From positions 1-64,000 of the forward strand of contig JANQGM010000026.1 of the NCBI GenBank assembly GCA_028277345.1: DNA of 64,000 nucleotides, read 5' to 3'. Below are positions 47,096 to 55,483 of the stretch, piece by piece. This DNA comes from Candidatus Bipolaricaulota bacterium. GTDB taxonomy: Bacteria; Bipolaricaulota; Bipolaricaulia; UBA7950; UBA9294. Numbering within the stretch: the stretch's first letter is position 1; the number at the start of each line of letters is the position of its first letter. The notes under the pieces are model-generated. The model saw only the letters and a program-made list of their open reading frames with translations, was not told the DNA's origin and ran no database searches. The translations under genes were made by a program, and so were the position numbers.

Positions 47096-47796
47096 ACGCG
47101 AACGCCGCCTGAGCCAAACCGCCCTTGAACCCGATGCCACACGGTTTCAAGGGCGTCTCTTTTCAAAGCATCGTTCAGGCGCATCGCATCATCGACCAAC
47201 CGTTTTCCCTCCGGGGCCTGGAAACGCTGCAGCCAATAGGAGTGGCTGCCATCGATCCAATCGACGATTTGCTCGATGTCGTACCCATCGATTCCGGGGG
47301 CGCAGGTTGTTCGAAACTCGTAGGGAAGGCCGCTGGTACGAAGAAGCTCGATCGATCGGCCAATCGCAGCAAGATCGACGGGAACACCCACCAGGTCAGC
47401 ATAGGCCTCCCGAGGTCCCTTGATGTCCATCGCCACGAAATCGAGGAGCCCCTCGTTGAGAAGCGCTTCAAGGATATCGGGGTAGGTTCCGTTGGTATCG
47501 AGCTTCGTCAGAAACCCCATGGCACGGATCTCGCGAAGCACCGAGGGTAGATCGGGCTGGAGCGTCGGTTCCCCACCACTGAGGACGACGGCATCGAGAA
47601 ATCCGGCGCGTTCGGACAGCGCATCGAAGAAGACGTCGCCAAGCTCCTGGCTCGATTCCGCGATGAGCTCGGGGAGCACGAGCTCGGCGTTGTGACAAAA
47701 CGGACATCTCAGATTGCAGCCTGCGGTGAACACCGTCGCTGCAACGCGATCGGGATAGTCGAGTAATGTCATCCACTGAATGCCACCGACCCTCAT
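47092..47796 (-). CDS. nrdG: Anaerobic ribonucleotide reductase activating protein
   Basis: NrdG is the radical SAM activase that makes the glycyl radical on NrdD. The 234-residue protein has the cluster motif CNLRCPFCHN near residue 27, LSGGEPTLQPDL near 73, KLDTNGTYP near 98 and VAMDIKGPREAY near 118. It lies directly downstream of nrdD (43-base gap), so the two form an operon. Confidence 0.9.
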   Translation of the reverse strand: MRVGGIQWMTLLDYPDRVAATVFTAGCNLRCPFCHNAELVLPELIAESSQELGDVFFDALSERAGFLDAVVLSGGEPTLQPDLPSVLREIRAMGFLTKLDTNGTYPDILEALLNEGLLDFVAMDIKGPREAYADLVGVPVDLAAIGRSIELLRTSGLPYEFRTTCAPGIDGYDIEQIVDWIDGSHSYWLQRFQAPEGKRLVDDAMRLNDALKRDALETVWHRVQGRFGSGGVRV

Positions 47797-47839
47797 TCCG
47801 ATCCGACCCCTTCTTCAAGCCCGTCGGGCGAACGCTCGA

Positions 47840-49948
47840 TCAGCTCATCGAGCGATGCGGTGCGACCGTTGTGAACTCCCGGCGATCGGAGAACTCGGCC
47901 TGCTTCCCGTCGTTCCACTGCTCAACCGGGCGCAGGTAGCCGACGACGCGCGAATACACCTCTGCCTTTTGACGACAGTGCGGGCACTCCGATTGCTCGC
48001 CGGCCAGGTAGCCGTGCTCGGGACAGATCGAGAAGGTCGGCGTCAGGGTGTAGTAGGGCAGGCGGAAGGATTCGGCAATCTTCCGAACCAGCTGTTTGGT
48101 CGCTTGCGTGCTCGGCAGCCGTTCGCCAAGGAAGCCATGGAAGACGGTTCCTCCCGTATACCTTGTCTGGAGCGGATCCTGTAGGCGAAGTGCATCATAG
48201 AGGTCGTTCGTAAACCCAACGGGCAACTGGGTGGAATTCGAGTAGTAGGGAACCTGCCCGCCATAGACTTCGAGGTTATAGATACGGAGATCCTCATAGC
48301 GTGCCACATCGCGCATGGCCAGCCGGTAACTGGCGCCTTCTGCCGGCGTGGCCTCCAGATTGAAGATGTCGTGCGTCTCGTCTTGATAGTCGCCCATGCG
48401 CTCGCGCATCCAATTGAGCGCCTCCAGCGCAAAGGCTTGTCCTTGCTCATCGGCGATCGTGCAGCCCTTGAGATTGAGCAGGGCTTCGTTCATTCCGATC
48501 AATCCGATCGTCGAGAAATGGTTCTTCCAATACCCGCCCGACGATTCCTTGATCTTGCTCAGGTAGTACTTCGAGTAGGGATACAGGCCATTTTCCGTCA
48601 AGGCTTCCAAGGTTTTGCGCTTGACCATCAACGCGTCCCTGGCCAGGTCCATCAGCCGTCCCAACCGGTCGTAGAAATCGGCCTCATCCGAGGCCAGGTA
48701 GCCCAGACGGGGCAGGTTGAGCGTCACCACACCGATGGATCCGGTGAGGGGATTGGCTCCAAAAAGCCCTCCGCCTCGCGAGCGAAGCTCGCGATTGTCG
48801 ATGCGGAGACGACAGCACATGGAGCGTGCATCTTCGGGATGCATATCCGAGTTGATGAAGTTCGAGAAATAGGGAATGCCGTATTTCGCGGTCACTTCCC
48901 ACAGGGGGTCGAGCACAGGGTTATCCCAATCGAAGTCCTTGGTAATGTTGTACGTCGGGATGGGGAAGGTGAACGGTCGCCCCTGCATATCGCCGTCCAG
49001 CAAGATTTCGGCGAATGCCCGGTTAAAAAGATCCATCTCTGCTTGATAGTCGCCATAGACGGAATCCTGGAGCACGCCGCCCAGAATAACGGGCTCCGCT
49101 TTCATGTGGTTGGGGACGTGAAGATCCATGGTGACGTTGGTGAACGGCGTCTGAAACCCGACGCGCGTCGGCACATTCATGTTGTAAACAAACTCTTGCA
49201 GATTCTGCTTGACCTCAGCATACGTCAGCCCATCGGAACGAATGAATGGAGCGAGGTAGGTATCAAGATTGGACAACGCCTGCGCGCCTGCGGATTCACC
49301 TTGAAGCGTGTAGAGGAAGTTGACAATCTGCAATAAAGCCACGCGGAAACGCTTGGCGGGCCGGGATTCGATCTTTCCCCGCACGCCGCGGAACCCCTTA
49401 AGCAGCAAGTCTCGCAGATCCCACCCCACACAGTACGCACCCAACGTCCCTAAATCGTGAATGTGCAGATCCCCGGATTCGTGGGCCTCACAGATGTGGT
49501 CTTCGTAGATCCGGCCCAGCCAATAGCGAGAAATGATCTTGTCCGTGATGTGTGTATTGAGACCTTGAAGGGAAAAGGTCATGTTCGAGTTCTCACGAAT
49601 GCGCCAATCTCGATCGTTGAGATAGTCCTCAACCAGCGGCAACTCCGTGAGCCGCCCGCGCATCTCGCGTAGCTCTTCGTGCTTCTTACGATAGAGGATG
49701 TAGGCCTTGGCCGTCTGCGTCCATCCAGCCTGAACCAGCGCCTCTTCGACCAGGTCCTGGATTTCCTCGACAGTCGGATTCTCATCCACAAATCGCTCAT
49801 CGAGGCACGCTGTGACCTGCTGAGCGATCGTTTCCGCCGCCTGCTCATCTGGATCCTTAACCGTACGCATGGCTTTCCAAATGGCGGTAGTGATTTTGGC
49901 ACGATCGAATGCGACGACCCGGCCATCGCGTTTAACGATGAATTGCAT
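47840..49948 (-). CDS. nrdD: Anaerobic ribonucleoside-triphosphate reductase
   Basis: Class III reductase, making dNTPs with a glycyl radical under anaerobic conditions. The 702-residue protein has an N-terminal ATP-cone (MQFIVKRDGRVVAFDRAKI), the active-site Cys region (MCCRLRIDNRELRSRGGGLFGANPLTGSIGV near 345), the zinc site CPEHGYLAGEQSECPHC near 635 and the radical Gly in VVGYLRPVEQWNDGK near 665. GGAGGGGTTC precedes the ATG. The last 15 residues past EFSDRREF are extra. It implies anaerobic growth. Confidence 0.95.
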   Translation of the reverse strand: MQFIVKRDGRVVAFDRAKITTAIWKAMRTVKDPDEQAAETIAQQVTACLDERFVDENPTVEEIQDLVEEALVQAGWTQTAKAYILYRKKHEELREMRGRLTELPLVEDYLNDRDWRIRENSNMTFSLQGLNTHITDKIISRYWLGRIYEDHICEAHESGDLHIHDLGTLGAYCVGWDLRDLLLKGFRGVRGKIESRPAKRFRVALLQIVNFLYTLQGESAGAQALSNLDTYLAPFIRSDGLTYAEVKQNLQEFVYNMNVPTRVGFQTPFTNVTMDLHVPNHMKAEPVILGGVLQDSVYGDYQAEMDLFNRAFAEILLDGDMQGRPFTFPIPTYNITKDFDWDNPVLDPLWEVTAKYGIPYFSNFINSDMHPEDARSMCCRLRIDNRELRSRGGGLFGANPLTGSIGVVTLNLPRLGYLASDEADFYDRLGRLMDLARDALMVKRKTLEALTENGLYPYSKYYLSKIKESSGGYWKNHFSTIGLIGMNEALLNLKGCTIADEQGQAFALEALNWMRERMGDYQDETHDIFNLEATPAEGASYRLAMRDVARYEDLRIYNLEVYGGQVPYYSNSTQLPVGFTNDLYDALRLQDPLQTRYTGGTVFHGFLGERLPSTQATKQLVRKIAESFRLPYYTLTPTFSICPEHGYLAGEQSECPHCRQKAEVYSRVVGYLRPVEQWNDGKQAEFSDRREFTTVAPHRSMS

Positions 49949-50252
49949 GAACCCCTCCCCCCGGAGTTAAAAACGGACAGCACGCCCATCCTAGCATCCC
50001 GAGGGGGGTGCGACAATCGCCCGATCCCAGCGAAAATCCTCCAAACTCTGCTTCGCCAGGCAATCCCAACGGGTTTTCTTGGAGTGACCAGGACATCCAT
50101 CACGGCCTGCTAATGGGAACCGCGCCCCGAACTTTCGGATGACGAGAGCCGGGCGGAGGATGAGGACCGCGTTCCCGCCTTGATTCAGTTTACCTCGTCC
50201 GCTAACATTTCCCGTCCTTTGAGAAGGCAGTTCACTACGAGATTAGGACGAG
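49949..50252. other. Divergent intergenic region nrdD / rpsT
   Basis: This 304-base gap holds the rpsT promoter candidate and a GC-rich run near 50000. I see no gene and no clear NrdR-type palindrome. Both flanking genes point outwards, so both promoters should lie here. Confidence 0.5.
50180..50208 (+). promoter_or_regulatory. Putative rpsT promoter
   Basis: TTGATT at 50180-50185, 17 bases, TAACAT at 50203-50208. Predicted start near 50215, about 40 bases before the gene. Confidence 0.45.
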
Positions 50253-50522
50253 GTGATACCCATTCCAAATATAGCTTCTGCAAAGAAACGACTGCGACAG
50301 AATGTCAAGCGTCGCGGGCTTAACCGATCGAAGAAGGCCGAAATCCGCCGCGTGATGAAACAGATTCGCCTGCTTCTTGAAGCCAATGACAAGCAGGGCG
50401 CGACGGCACTGTTGCCCGAGCTGGCGAAGGCCGTGGACAAGGCAGCCAAGCGGAACACGATTCATCCGAACAAGGCCGCTCGAATCAAGTCCCGCTGGAC
50501 ACAGCGGATTCAGGCAGCATAG
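50253..50522 (+). CDS. rpsT: Ribosomal protein S20
   Basis: S20 is an early-binding 30S protein. The 89-residue form starts at GTG; the family start (MPNIKSAKKR) aligns with residue 4, an ATT at 50262 that has GAGGTGA six bases upstream. So the real start may be an unusual ATT with the better ribosome-binding site, or GTG with the weaker AGGACGAG. Internal features IASAKKRLRQNVKRRGLNRSKK and AAKRNTIHPNKAARIKSR are typical. secF follows by 11 bases. Confidence 0.93.
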   Translation: MIPIPNIASAKKRLRQNVKRRGLNRSKKAEIRRVMKQIRLLLEANDKQGATALLPELAKAVDKAAKRNTIHPNKAARIKSRWTQRIQAA

Positions 50523-50533
50523 GGAGGCCATCC

Positions 50534-51430
50534 ATGCGGCAGTTCGATTTCCTCGGCAAAACCAAGATCTTTTTACCCATTTCCCTGGTGCTCATCGTCA
50601 TCAGCATCATTGTGCTGATCCCCGGGGTACGCGGACTTCGCATGGGCATCGACTTCACCGGCGGCATGGAGTTCACGGTTCTGTTTTCCGAAGCCGTGGA
50701 CACCGGTCAGCTACGCGCGGCATTGGGAGACATCAATGCCGGAGAGGTCGATCTGACCAAAAGCGTCATCCAAGATGCCGAAGGCAATAAGAAGATCATT
50801 ACGATGCAGCTCGATGATTCGGACGCTGCCGACGACATCGTCTCCATGCTGCAACGTGACTTCCCGGTCGCCGACCAAGGAATCAGCCGCCGCTTGATCG
50901 GCCAGCAGGTCAGCCGCGAGCTTGCCGAAAAAGGCTGGCAAGCCGCCCTACTCGCACTGGTCGCCATCCTCGTCTACATTTCCTGGCGTTTCAGACTCCG
51001 CTACGCCATCGGCGCCGTGGCCGCCATCCTACATGATGTCATCATTGCACTCGGCCTGTTTGCCATCTTCCAAGTGGAAGTCAATCTAGCGACCATTGCC
51101 GCCTTCTTGACGATCGTCGGTTACTCCCTGAACGATACCATCGTCATCTACGATCGTATTCGCGAGAACCTCAAGCTGGAACGCCGCAAGACAGTGTTTG
51201 AGATCATCAATCACTCGGTCAACCAGTCCTTGAGCCGCACGCTAAATACGTCGATCACGACCTTCATTCCCGTCATCATTCTGTTCCTGTTCGGCGGAGC
51301 CGTACTCCGCGGATTCTCGATGGCCCTTCTCATCGGCGTCATCGTTGGAACCTACTCGTCCATGTACATCGCCAATCCCATTCTGTACGCATGGACGATG
51401 AAGGCCGGGGGAGCGAAAACGGCCAAATGA
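50534..51430 (+). CDS. secF: Protein translocase subunit SecF
   Basis: SecF, with SecD, uses the proton gradient to help SecYEG export. The 298-residue protein has a membrane helix near 15-35, GIDFTGGMEFTV near 40, a short periplasmic domain, then five more helices with YISWRFRLRYAIGAVAAILHDVIIALGLF near 148, and FLTIVGYSLNDTIVIYDRIREN near 195. Its secD partner, normally just upstream, is absent; rpsT is there instead. The stop overlaps recJ (ATGA). Confidence 0.95.
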   Translation: MRQFDFLGKTKIFLPISLVLIVISIIVLIPGVRGLRMGIDFTGGMEFTVLFSEAVDTGQLRAALGDINAGEVDLTKSVIQDAEGNKKIITMQLDDSDAADDIVSMLQRDFPVADQGISRRLIGQQVSRELAEKGWQAALLALVAILVYISWRFRLRYAIGAVAAILHDVIIALGLFAIFQVEVNLATIAAFLTIVGYSLNDTIVIYDRIRENLKLERRKTVFEIINHSVNQSLSRTLNTSITTFIPVIILFLFGGAVLRGFSMALLIGVIVGTYSSMYIANPILYAWTMKAGGAKTAK

Positions 51431-53175
51431 AATCCATCCTCCGGAGGGGGAGGATTTGGGAAGTCGCTGATCTTCCGAGTGAATCACTTGTCTCGACCAT
51501 TCGAACCTCGCTGAGCTGCGCCGCCCCGTTCGCGGTGCTGTTGGCGCAACGCGGAGGGGATGATTGGCCATCGCTCATCGATCCCGACCTCGACAGCCTT
51601 CATTCTCCCTTTCTCCTTGACGGCATGGCGGAAGCCCTCGATCGCCTACAGGTGGCGATCGTGAGGGAAGAGAAGGTCTTTATTCACGGCGATTTCGATG
51701 CGGATGGACTGACCGGCGCCGCCGTGCTTTATCGAGGCTTGCGCCCCCATTTCCCGAAGAACTCGATCAAGGTCGATGTCGGCGATCGATCGCGCGGGCA
51801 CGGCCTGTCGCGCCCCTTTGTGCGACGCGCGATCGAAGAGGATTTCTCGCTCGTGATTACAGCGGATTGCGGCATCGGCAATGTCGAGGAAATCGACCAG
51901 CTGAAGATGGCGGGGATTGACACCATCGTGACCGATCATCACCTTCCCACAGGGTCACTGCCCAACGCGGTCGCCATTGTCGATCCGCATCAACATGGGG
52001 ACGGGTATCCGAATAAGCATTTGGCCGGTGTGGGCGTTGCCTTCAAGTTGATCTGCGGACTCTGCGAACGGCTTGAGAGACCGCTTCCCCTCCATCTCTT
52101 GGATCTCGTCGCCTTAGGAACCATCGCCGATCTGGTTCCACTCTCCCATGAGGGCGACTCCGAGAATCGCGCATTCGTTCGCGAGGCATTTTCCCTTATC
52201 TCCAAGGGGGCGGGATCGTCACTCGGCCTGCGCGCGCTCTTTTCGAAGTTATCCATCAATAAGAAGCAAATCAGCGCCATGGATATCGGCTACTTGGTCG
52301 CCCCCAAACTCAACGCCGCCAACCGCGCCGGGGACCCCAAGGTCGCGTTCCTGCTGCTGATCACCGAAGCCGCCGACCAGGCCGAGTATTTGGCCGAGAT
52401 TCTAATCGACTACAACAAGGATCGAGAGATCGCGCAGTCCGATATGATCGCTCAAGCCGAGGAGAAGATCCGCGAGAAGGGACTCAATCCGCAAGATGCG
52501 GGATTGGCATTCCTGGCCGGAGAGTATTGGAACGAAGGGATTCTAGGGCTGGTCGCGTCGAACCTCGCCGACCGCTATGGGGTCCCAGCCGTGGTCCTAT
52601 CGCGTGGAGACCACGTCAGCCGCGCATCGTGCCGCTCGGTCGGTGTTTTTGATATCAGCGCCTGCCTGCATGCCCATCGCCATCTTCTTCTTCAATACGG
52701 CGGACATCGGATGGCGGCCGGATTTTCGGTCTCCAATGAGAACGTGGCCGAGTTGGAAACCCAACTCTCGTCCTATGCCCAAGCGCACCGTGACGACATG
52801 AAGACTCGCGCGGCCAGCCCCATCGATGCCCGCCTGGCGATTCAAGAGGTCGATTTGCGCCTCTTCACCAACCTCACCTCACTCGGCCCGTACGGACCGG
52901 GAAATCGCGAACCCACCTTTCTGATCGACGGCTGCTCGTTCGCCGACCTGTCGCTGGTCGGCAACCGCCGACAGCATTTGAAGGGCCGCGTGACGCAGAA
53001 TGGACATTCCGTTCCCTTCATCGCCTTTCGCATGGCCAAGTATTTGGAAGAGTTCGAGGCCGCGACGGCCGGTCGCTTGGTGTGCGGAGTAGGGTTCGAT
53101 GACTGGCGGAACGACGTTCAACTCCGGGCTCTCGATCTCGTTTCCCCAGAAGAGGCCCCGGACCACGACGCGTAG
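51427..53175 (+). CDS. recJ: Single-strand DNA exonuclease RecJ
   Basis: RecJ is a 5'-3' exonuclease in recombination and mismatch repair. The 582-residue protein has the DHH-family motifs: IHGDFDADGLTGAA near 88, TADCGIG near 142, VTDHHLP near 165, and LVALGTIADLVPL near 222; the DHHA1 part has QYGGHRMAAGFSV near 425. The OB-fold C-terminal portion ends at 582. ATG overlaps the secF stop, so the genes are coupled. Confidence 0.93.
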   Translation: MKSILRRGRIWEVADLPSESLVSTIRTSLSCAAPFAVLLAQRGGDDWPSLIDPDLDSLHSPFLLDGMAEALDRLQVAIVREEKVFIHGDFDADGLTGAAVLYRGLRPHFPKNSIKVDVGDRSRGHGLSRPFVRRAIEEDFSLVITADCGIGNVEEIDQLKMAGIDTIVTDHHLPTGSLPNAVAIVDPHQHGDGYPNKHLAGVGVAFKLICGLCERLERPLPLHLLDLVALGTIADLVPLSHEGDSENRAFVREAFSLISKGAGSSLGLRALFSKLSINKKQISAMDIGYLVAPKLNAANRAGDPKVAFLLLITEAADQAEYLAEILIDYNKDREIAQSDMIAQAEEKIREKGLNPQDAGLAFLAGEYWNEGILGLVASNLADRYGVPAVVLSRGDHVSRASCRSVGVFDISACLHAHRHLLLQYGGHRMAAGFSVSNENVAELETQLSSYAQAHRDDMKTRAASPIDARLAIQEVDLRLFTNLTSLGPYGPGNREPTFLIDGCSFADLSLVGNRRQHLKGRVTQNGHSVPFIAFRMAKYLEEFEAATAGRLVCGVGFDDWRNDVQLRALDLVSPEEAPDHDA

Positions 53176-53290
53176 CAACGATCACAGCTTCCCTCAATAC
53201 TCCACATACAGATTCGAATGCAAGCATGCTGAAACTTGGCGCCATGGCGCATTTCAACTGTCGGGTTCCCCGAGACCACACCGGATAGCT

Positions 53291-53637
53291 TCAACACGAG
53301 AATGCAATGCAGTCTCATCCGAAGGCAGGCACACAAATCCTCGTTTCGACTGTACGCTCTAACGCCCTAAGCGCACCTATAACTCATGTACAACTCCAAC
53401 ACGAGAATGCCGTAGCATTCTCGTCTGAATAAAGGTATACCGCCCGTCTATGCTCCCTCTTTCGTTCCTGCCACCGAGGTCAATGACAGTTTTTGCAGAC
53501 AACCCCAACACGAGAATGTGAAACATTCTCGTCCGAATGCAGGCATACGAATCTTCGATTCCCCTCGCACACTCCAATGTCCAAGCGCCTCTGCAACTTA
53601 TGTGCAACTCCAACACGAGAATGCATAGCATTCTCGT
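53291..53637. repeat. Four-copy hairpin repeat array
   Basis: Four units start at 53296, 53401, 53510 and 53615 (spacing 105, 109 and 105 bases). Each has CCAACACGAGAATGC, an inverted ATTCTCGT, then CCGAATGCAGGCA. Stems: ACGAGAATGC/GCATTCTCGT with three- or four-base loops in copies 2 and 4; in copy 3 the pair at the tip changes on both sides (ACGAGAATGT/ACATTCTCGT); copy 1 is degenerate. The 57-60-base stretches between are partly alike (AACTCATGTACAAC and AACTTATGTGCAAC), so the whole unit was duplicated. Short overlapping ORFs read on both strands are by-products. It fills the 497-base gap between convergent recJ and mnmE. Confidence 0.8.
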
Positions 53638-53638
53638 C

Positions 53639-53672
53639 CGAATGCAGGCAAATCTATCCTCGCCTGCATTCG
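53639..53672. terminator. Hairpin at the end of mnmE, shared with the array
   Basis: CGAATGCAGGC at 53639-53649 pairs perfectly with GCCTGCATTCG at 53662-53672, directly next to the mnmE stop. The left arm is the tail of the fourth repeat copy. TTATTTC follows on the plus strand. It could stop transcripts from recJ (plus) or mnmE (minus). Confidence 0.5.
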
Positions 53673-55031
53673 TTATTTCCCCACGCAGAAGCGCGCGAAA
53701 ACCGCATCGAGGATCGATTCGCTGACATCGATTCCCTGAAGCTCTGAGGCCGTACGATAGGCCAGTCTCAGCTCTTCGGCGACCATGTCCGGTTGCCCGT
53801 TCTCGTCAGCCACGTTGCGGGCCACCTCAAGCTGTTCCCCTGTCCGGCGCAGGAGGTCGCGCTCCCATGTATCGAGCAACAGAACGGAGTTGCGCGTCGG
53901 GATCTCCCCTCGGACGAACCGGTGCGTGATGGCCTCGTGAAGCGCATGCATCCCACGTCCGGTTTTCGCAGAAAGCCGAATCACCGTATGCTCGCCATGG
54001 CCTGGAAGCTGCCGCCATGGGCTGGGAAGATCCGATTTGGTGATGACAACGAGCGAGGGAATGTCCGGCTTAAGCGCCAGGATTCCTTCGTCGTCGGCCG
54101 TGATCCGTTCACTGCCGTCCACGAGTAAAAGCAGAACGTCAGCTCGGTCGATGGCGATGTGCGTCCGTCGAACGCCTTCTTCTTCCACCGCCCCCTCCGC
54201 CTCCCGCAATCCGGCAGTATCAATCCAGCGCACAGGGATCCCGTCCAGAGATGCCGATTCCTCGATCGTGTCCCGTGTGGTTCCCGGAATCGAAGTCACA
54301 ATGGCACGCTCCTCGGAAAGCAACGCATTGAGAAGCGTTGACTTGCCGACATTGGGGCGTCCGACAATGGCGATCGTCAGGCCTTCCCGGAGAAGCCGTC
54401 CGCTTTCGGCCTTGGAAAGAAGCTCAGCCACCCGAGTCGCAACCGCATCGATCCGAGGTTCGATGGCGTCGATGTGCACATCGAGATCCGGGTAATCGAT
54501 CTCAACCTCCAGATCCGACAGCACCGCGGCGATCTCCGAGCGAAGGGCGATGAGTTCATGGGTGAACCGTCCTCCAAGGCGATCGATGGCCGCCTCCAGC
54601 CCAAGCGACGTTCTCGCCTGGACAACATCGAGAACGGCCTTCGCTTGATCGAGCGAGATCCGACCGTTGAGAAAGGCGCGCTTGGTGAACTCGCCACGTT
54701 CGGCCATTCGAGCGCCGGCGCCAAGGACCGCGTCAAGCACGGAGCGTGTGGCCACCATGCCCCCATGGCAATTGATTTCCACCACATCCTCGCGCGTATA
54801 CGTGCGTGGCGCCCGCATCACGGAGACAAGCACTTCGTCGAGCGTTCGCTCGCCCGAGCGGATCACGCCGTAGTGAATCGTGTGCGAATCGGCACGGGCG
54901 AGAGAGGTCCCCGCTGGAGAGCGAAACAGGGTATCGGCGATTCGGACGGCGCTCTCACCGGAAAGTCGCACCATGCCGATGCCGCCCTCTCCAAGGGGAG
55001 TCGACACCGCCGCGATGGTCTCGTGACTCAT
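53673..55031 (-). CDS. mnmE: tRNA modification GTPase MnmE
   Basis: MnmE, with MnmG, modifies U34 of tRNAs. The 452-residue protein has an N-terminal tetrahydrofolate-binding domain (IAAVSTPLGEGGIGMVRLSG, and EINCHGG near 85), a G domain with GRPNVGKSTLLNAL near 227, the IVTSIPGTTRDTIEE switch, DTAGLREAEG near 270 and a C-terminal CVGK, the family Cys end. Its ATG overlaps khpB by four bases (ATGA). The order yidC-khpB-mnmE is the common one. Confidence 0.96.
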   Translation of the reverse strand: MSHETIAAVSTPLGEGGIGMVRLSGESAVRIADTLFRSPAGTSLARADSHTIHYGVIRSGERTLDEVLVSVMRAPRTYTREDVVEINCHGGMVATRSVLDAVLGAGARMAERGEFTKRAFLNGRISLDQAKAVLDVVQARTSLGLEAAIDRLGGRFTHELIALRSEIAAVLSDLEVEIDYPDLDVHIDAIEPRIDAVATRVAELLSKAESGRLLREGLTIAIVGRPNVGKSTLLNALLSEERAIVTSIPGTTRDTIEESASLDGIPVRWIDTAGLREAEGAVEEEGVRRTHIAIDRADVLLLLVDGSERITADDEGILALKPDIPSLVVITKSDLPSPWRQLPGHGEHTVIRLSAKTGRGMHALHEAITHRFVRGEIPTRNSVLLLDTWERDLLRRTGEQLEVARNVADENGQPDMVAEELRLAYRTASELQGIDVSESILDAVFARFCVGK

Positions 55032-55483
55032 GTCGCCGCGTCAGGCTCGATCATCACTCGACGGCCTTCACCTTCGCCGACGCTGTAGGTTTTAACTCCA
55101 GGGAAATTGGCCAAGGTCACGTGAATCGTTCGTCGTTCGTGCGCGGGCATGGCGTTCAAACGAAGTCGCTTGTGTTCCCGCCGCACGTCTTCCGCTTTGG
55201 TCAAGGCGAAGCGAATGAGTTCGGCGCGGCGTTTCTTGACCGCGCCGTTGACGTCAATGACGACATCCAACTCTTTGCCCGACTTTCGGCGCACGGCCCC
55301 ACGAACCAAGTGTTCGAGGGCCGCCAACACCCGTCGTTCCTCGGGCAGGACAAAGAGGCTACCCTCCAGGTTGACGTAGACGCCGTCTTGCGCATCGTCT
55401 TCCACGGTGCAGGTGACATCCTCTTCCAGGATGCTCAGCAGCTCGTGAAGAAGAGCCTCTACCTCTTTATGCTGATTCTCCAT
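55028..55483 (-). CDS. khpB: KhpB/Jag RNA-binding protein
   Basis: A 151-residue KH plus R3H protein (Jag/EloR family), a partner of KhpA. The KH domain covers about 30-80 with LEHLVRGAVRRKSGKEL; the R3H domain (about 85-150) has LTKAEDVRREHKRLRLNAMPAHERRTIH, the R.....H signature. The N-terminal jag domain is short. I chose ATG at 55483, with GGAG upstream, which overlaps yidC by 17 bases. Confidence 0.9.
   Translation of the reverse strand: MENQHKEVEALLHELLSILEEDVTCTVEDDAQDGVYVNLEGSLFVLPEERRVLAALEHLVRGAVRRKSGKELDVVIDVNGAVKKRRAELIRFALTKAEDVRREHKRLRLNAMPAHERRTIHVTLANFPGVKTYSVGEGEGRRVMIEPDAAT

Noticed and set aside
53291-53672. CRISPR array
   Set aside because: Only four units with long degenerate repeats, spacers that resemble each other, and no cas genes.
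53099-53747. Short ORFs on both strands over the hairpin array
   Set aside because: They arise from the repeat itself, have no ribosome sites, and look alike only because the repeat does.
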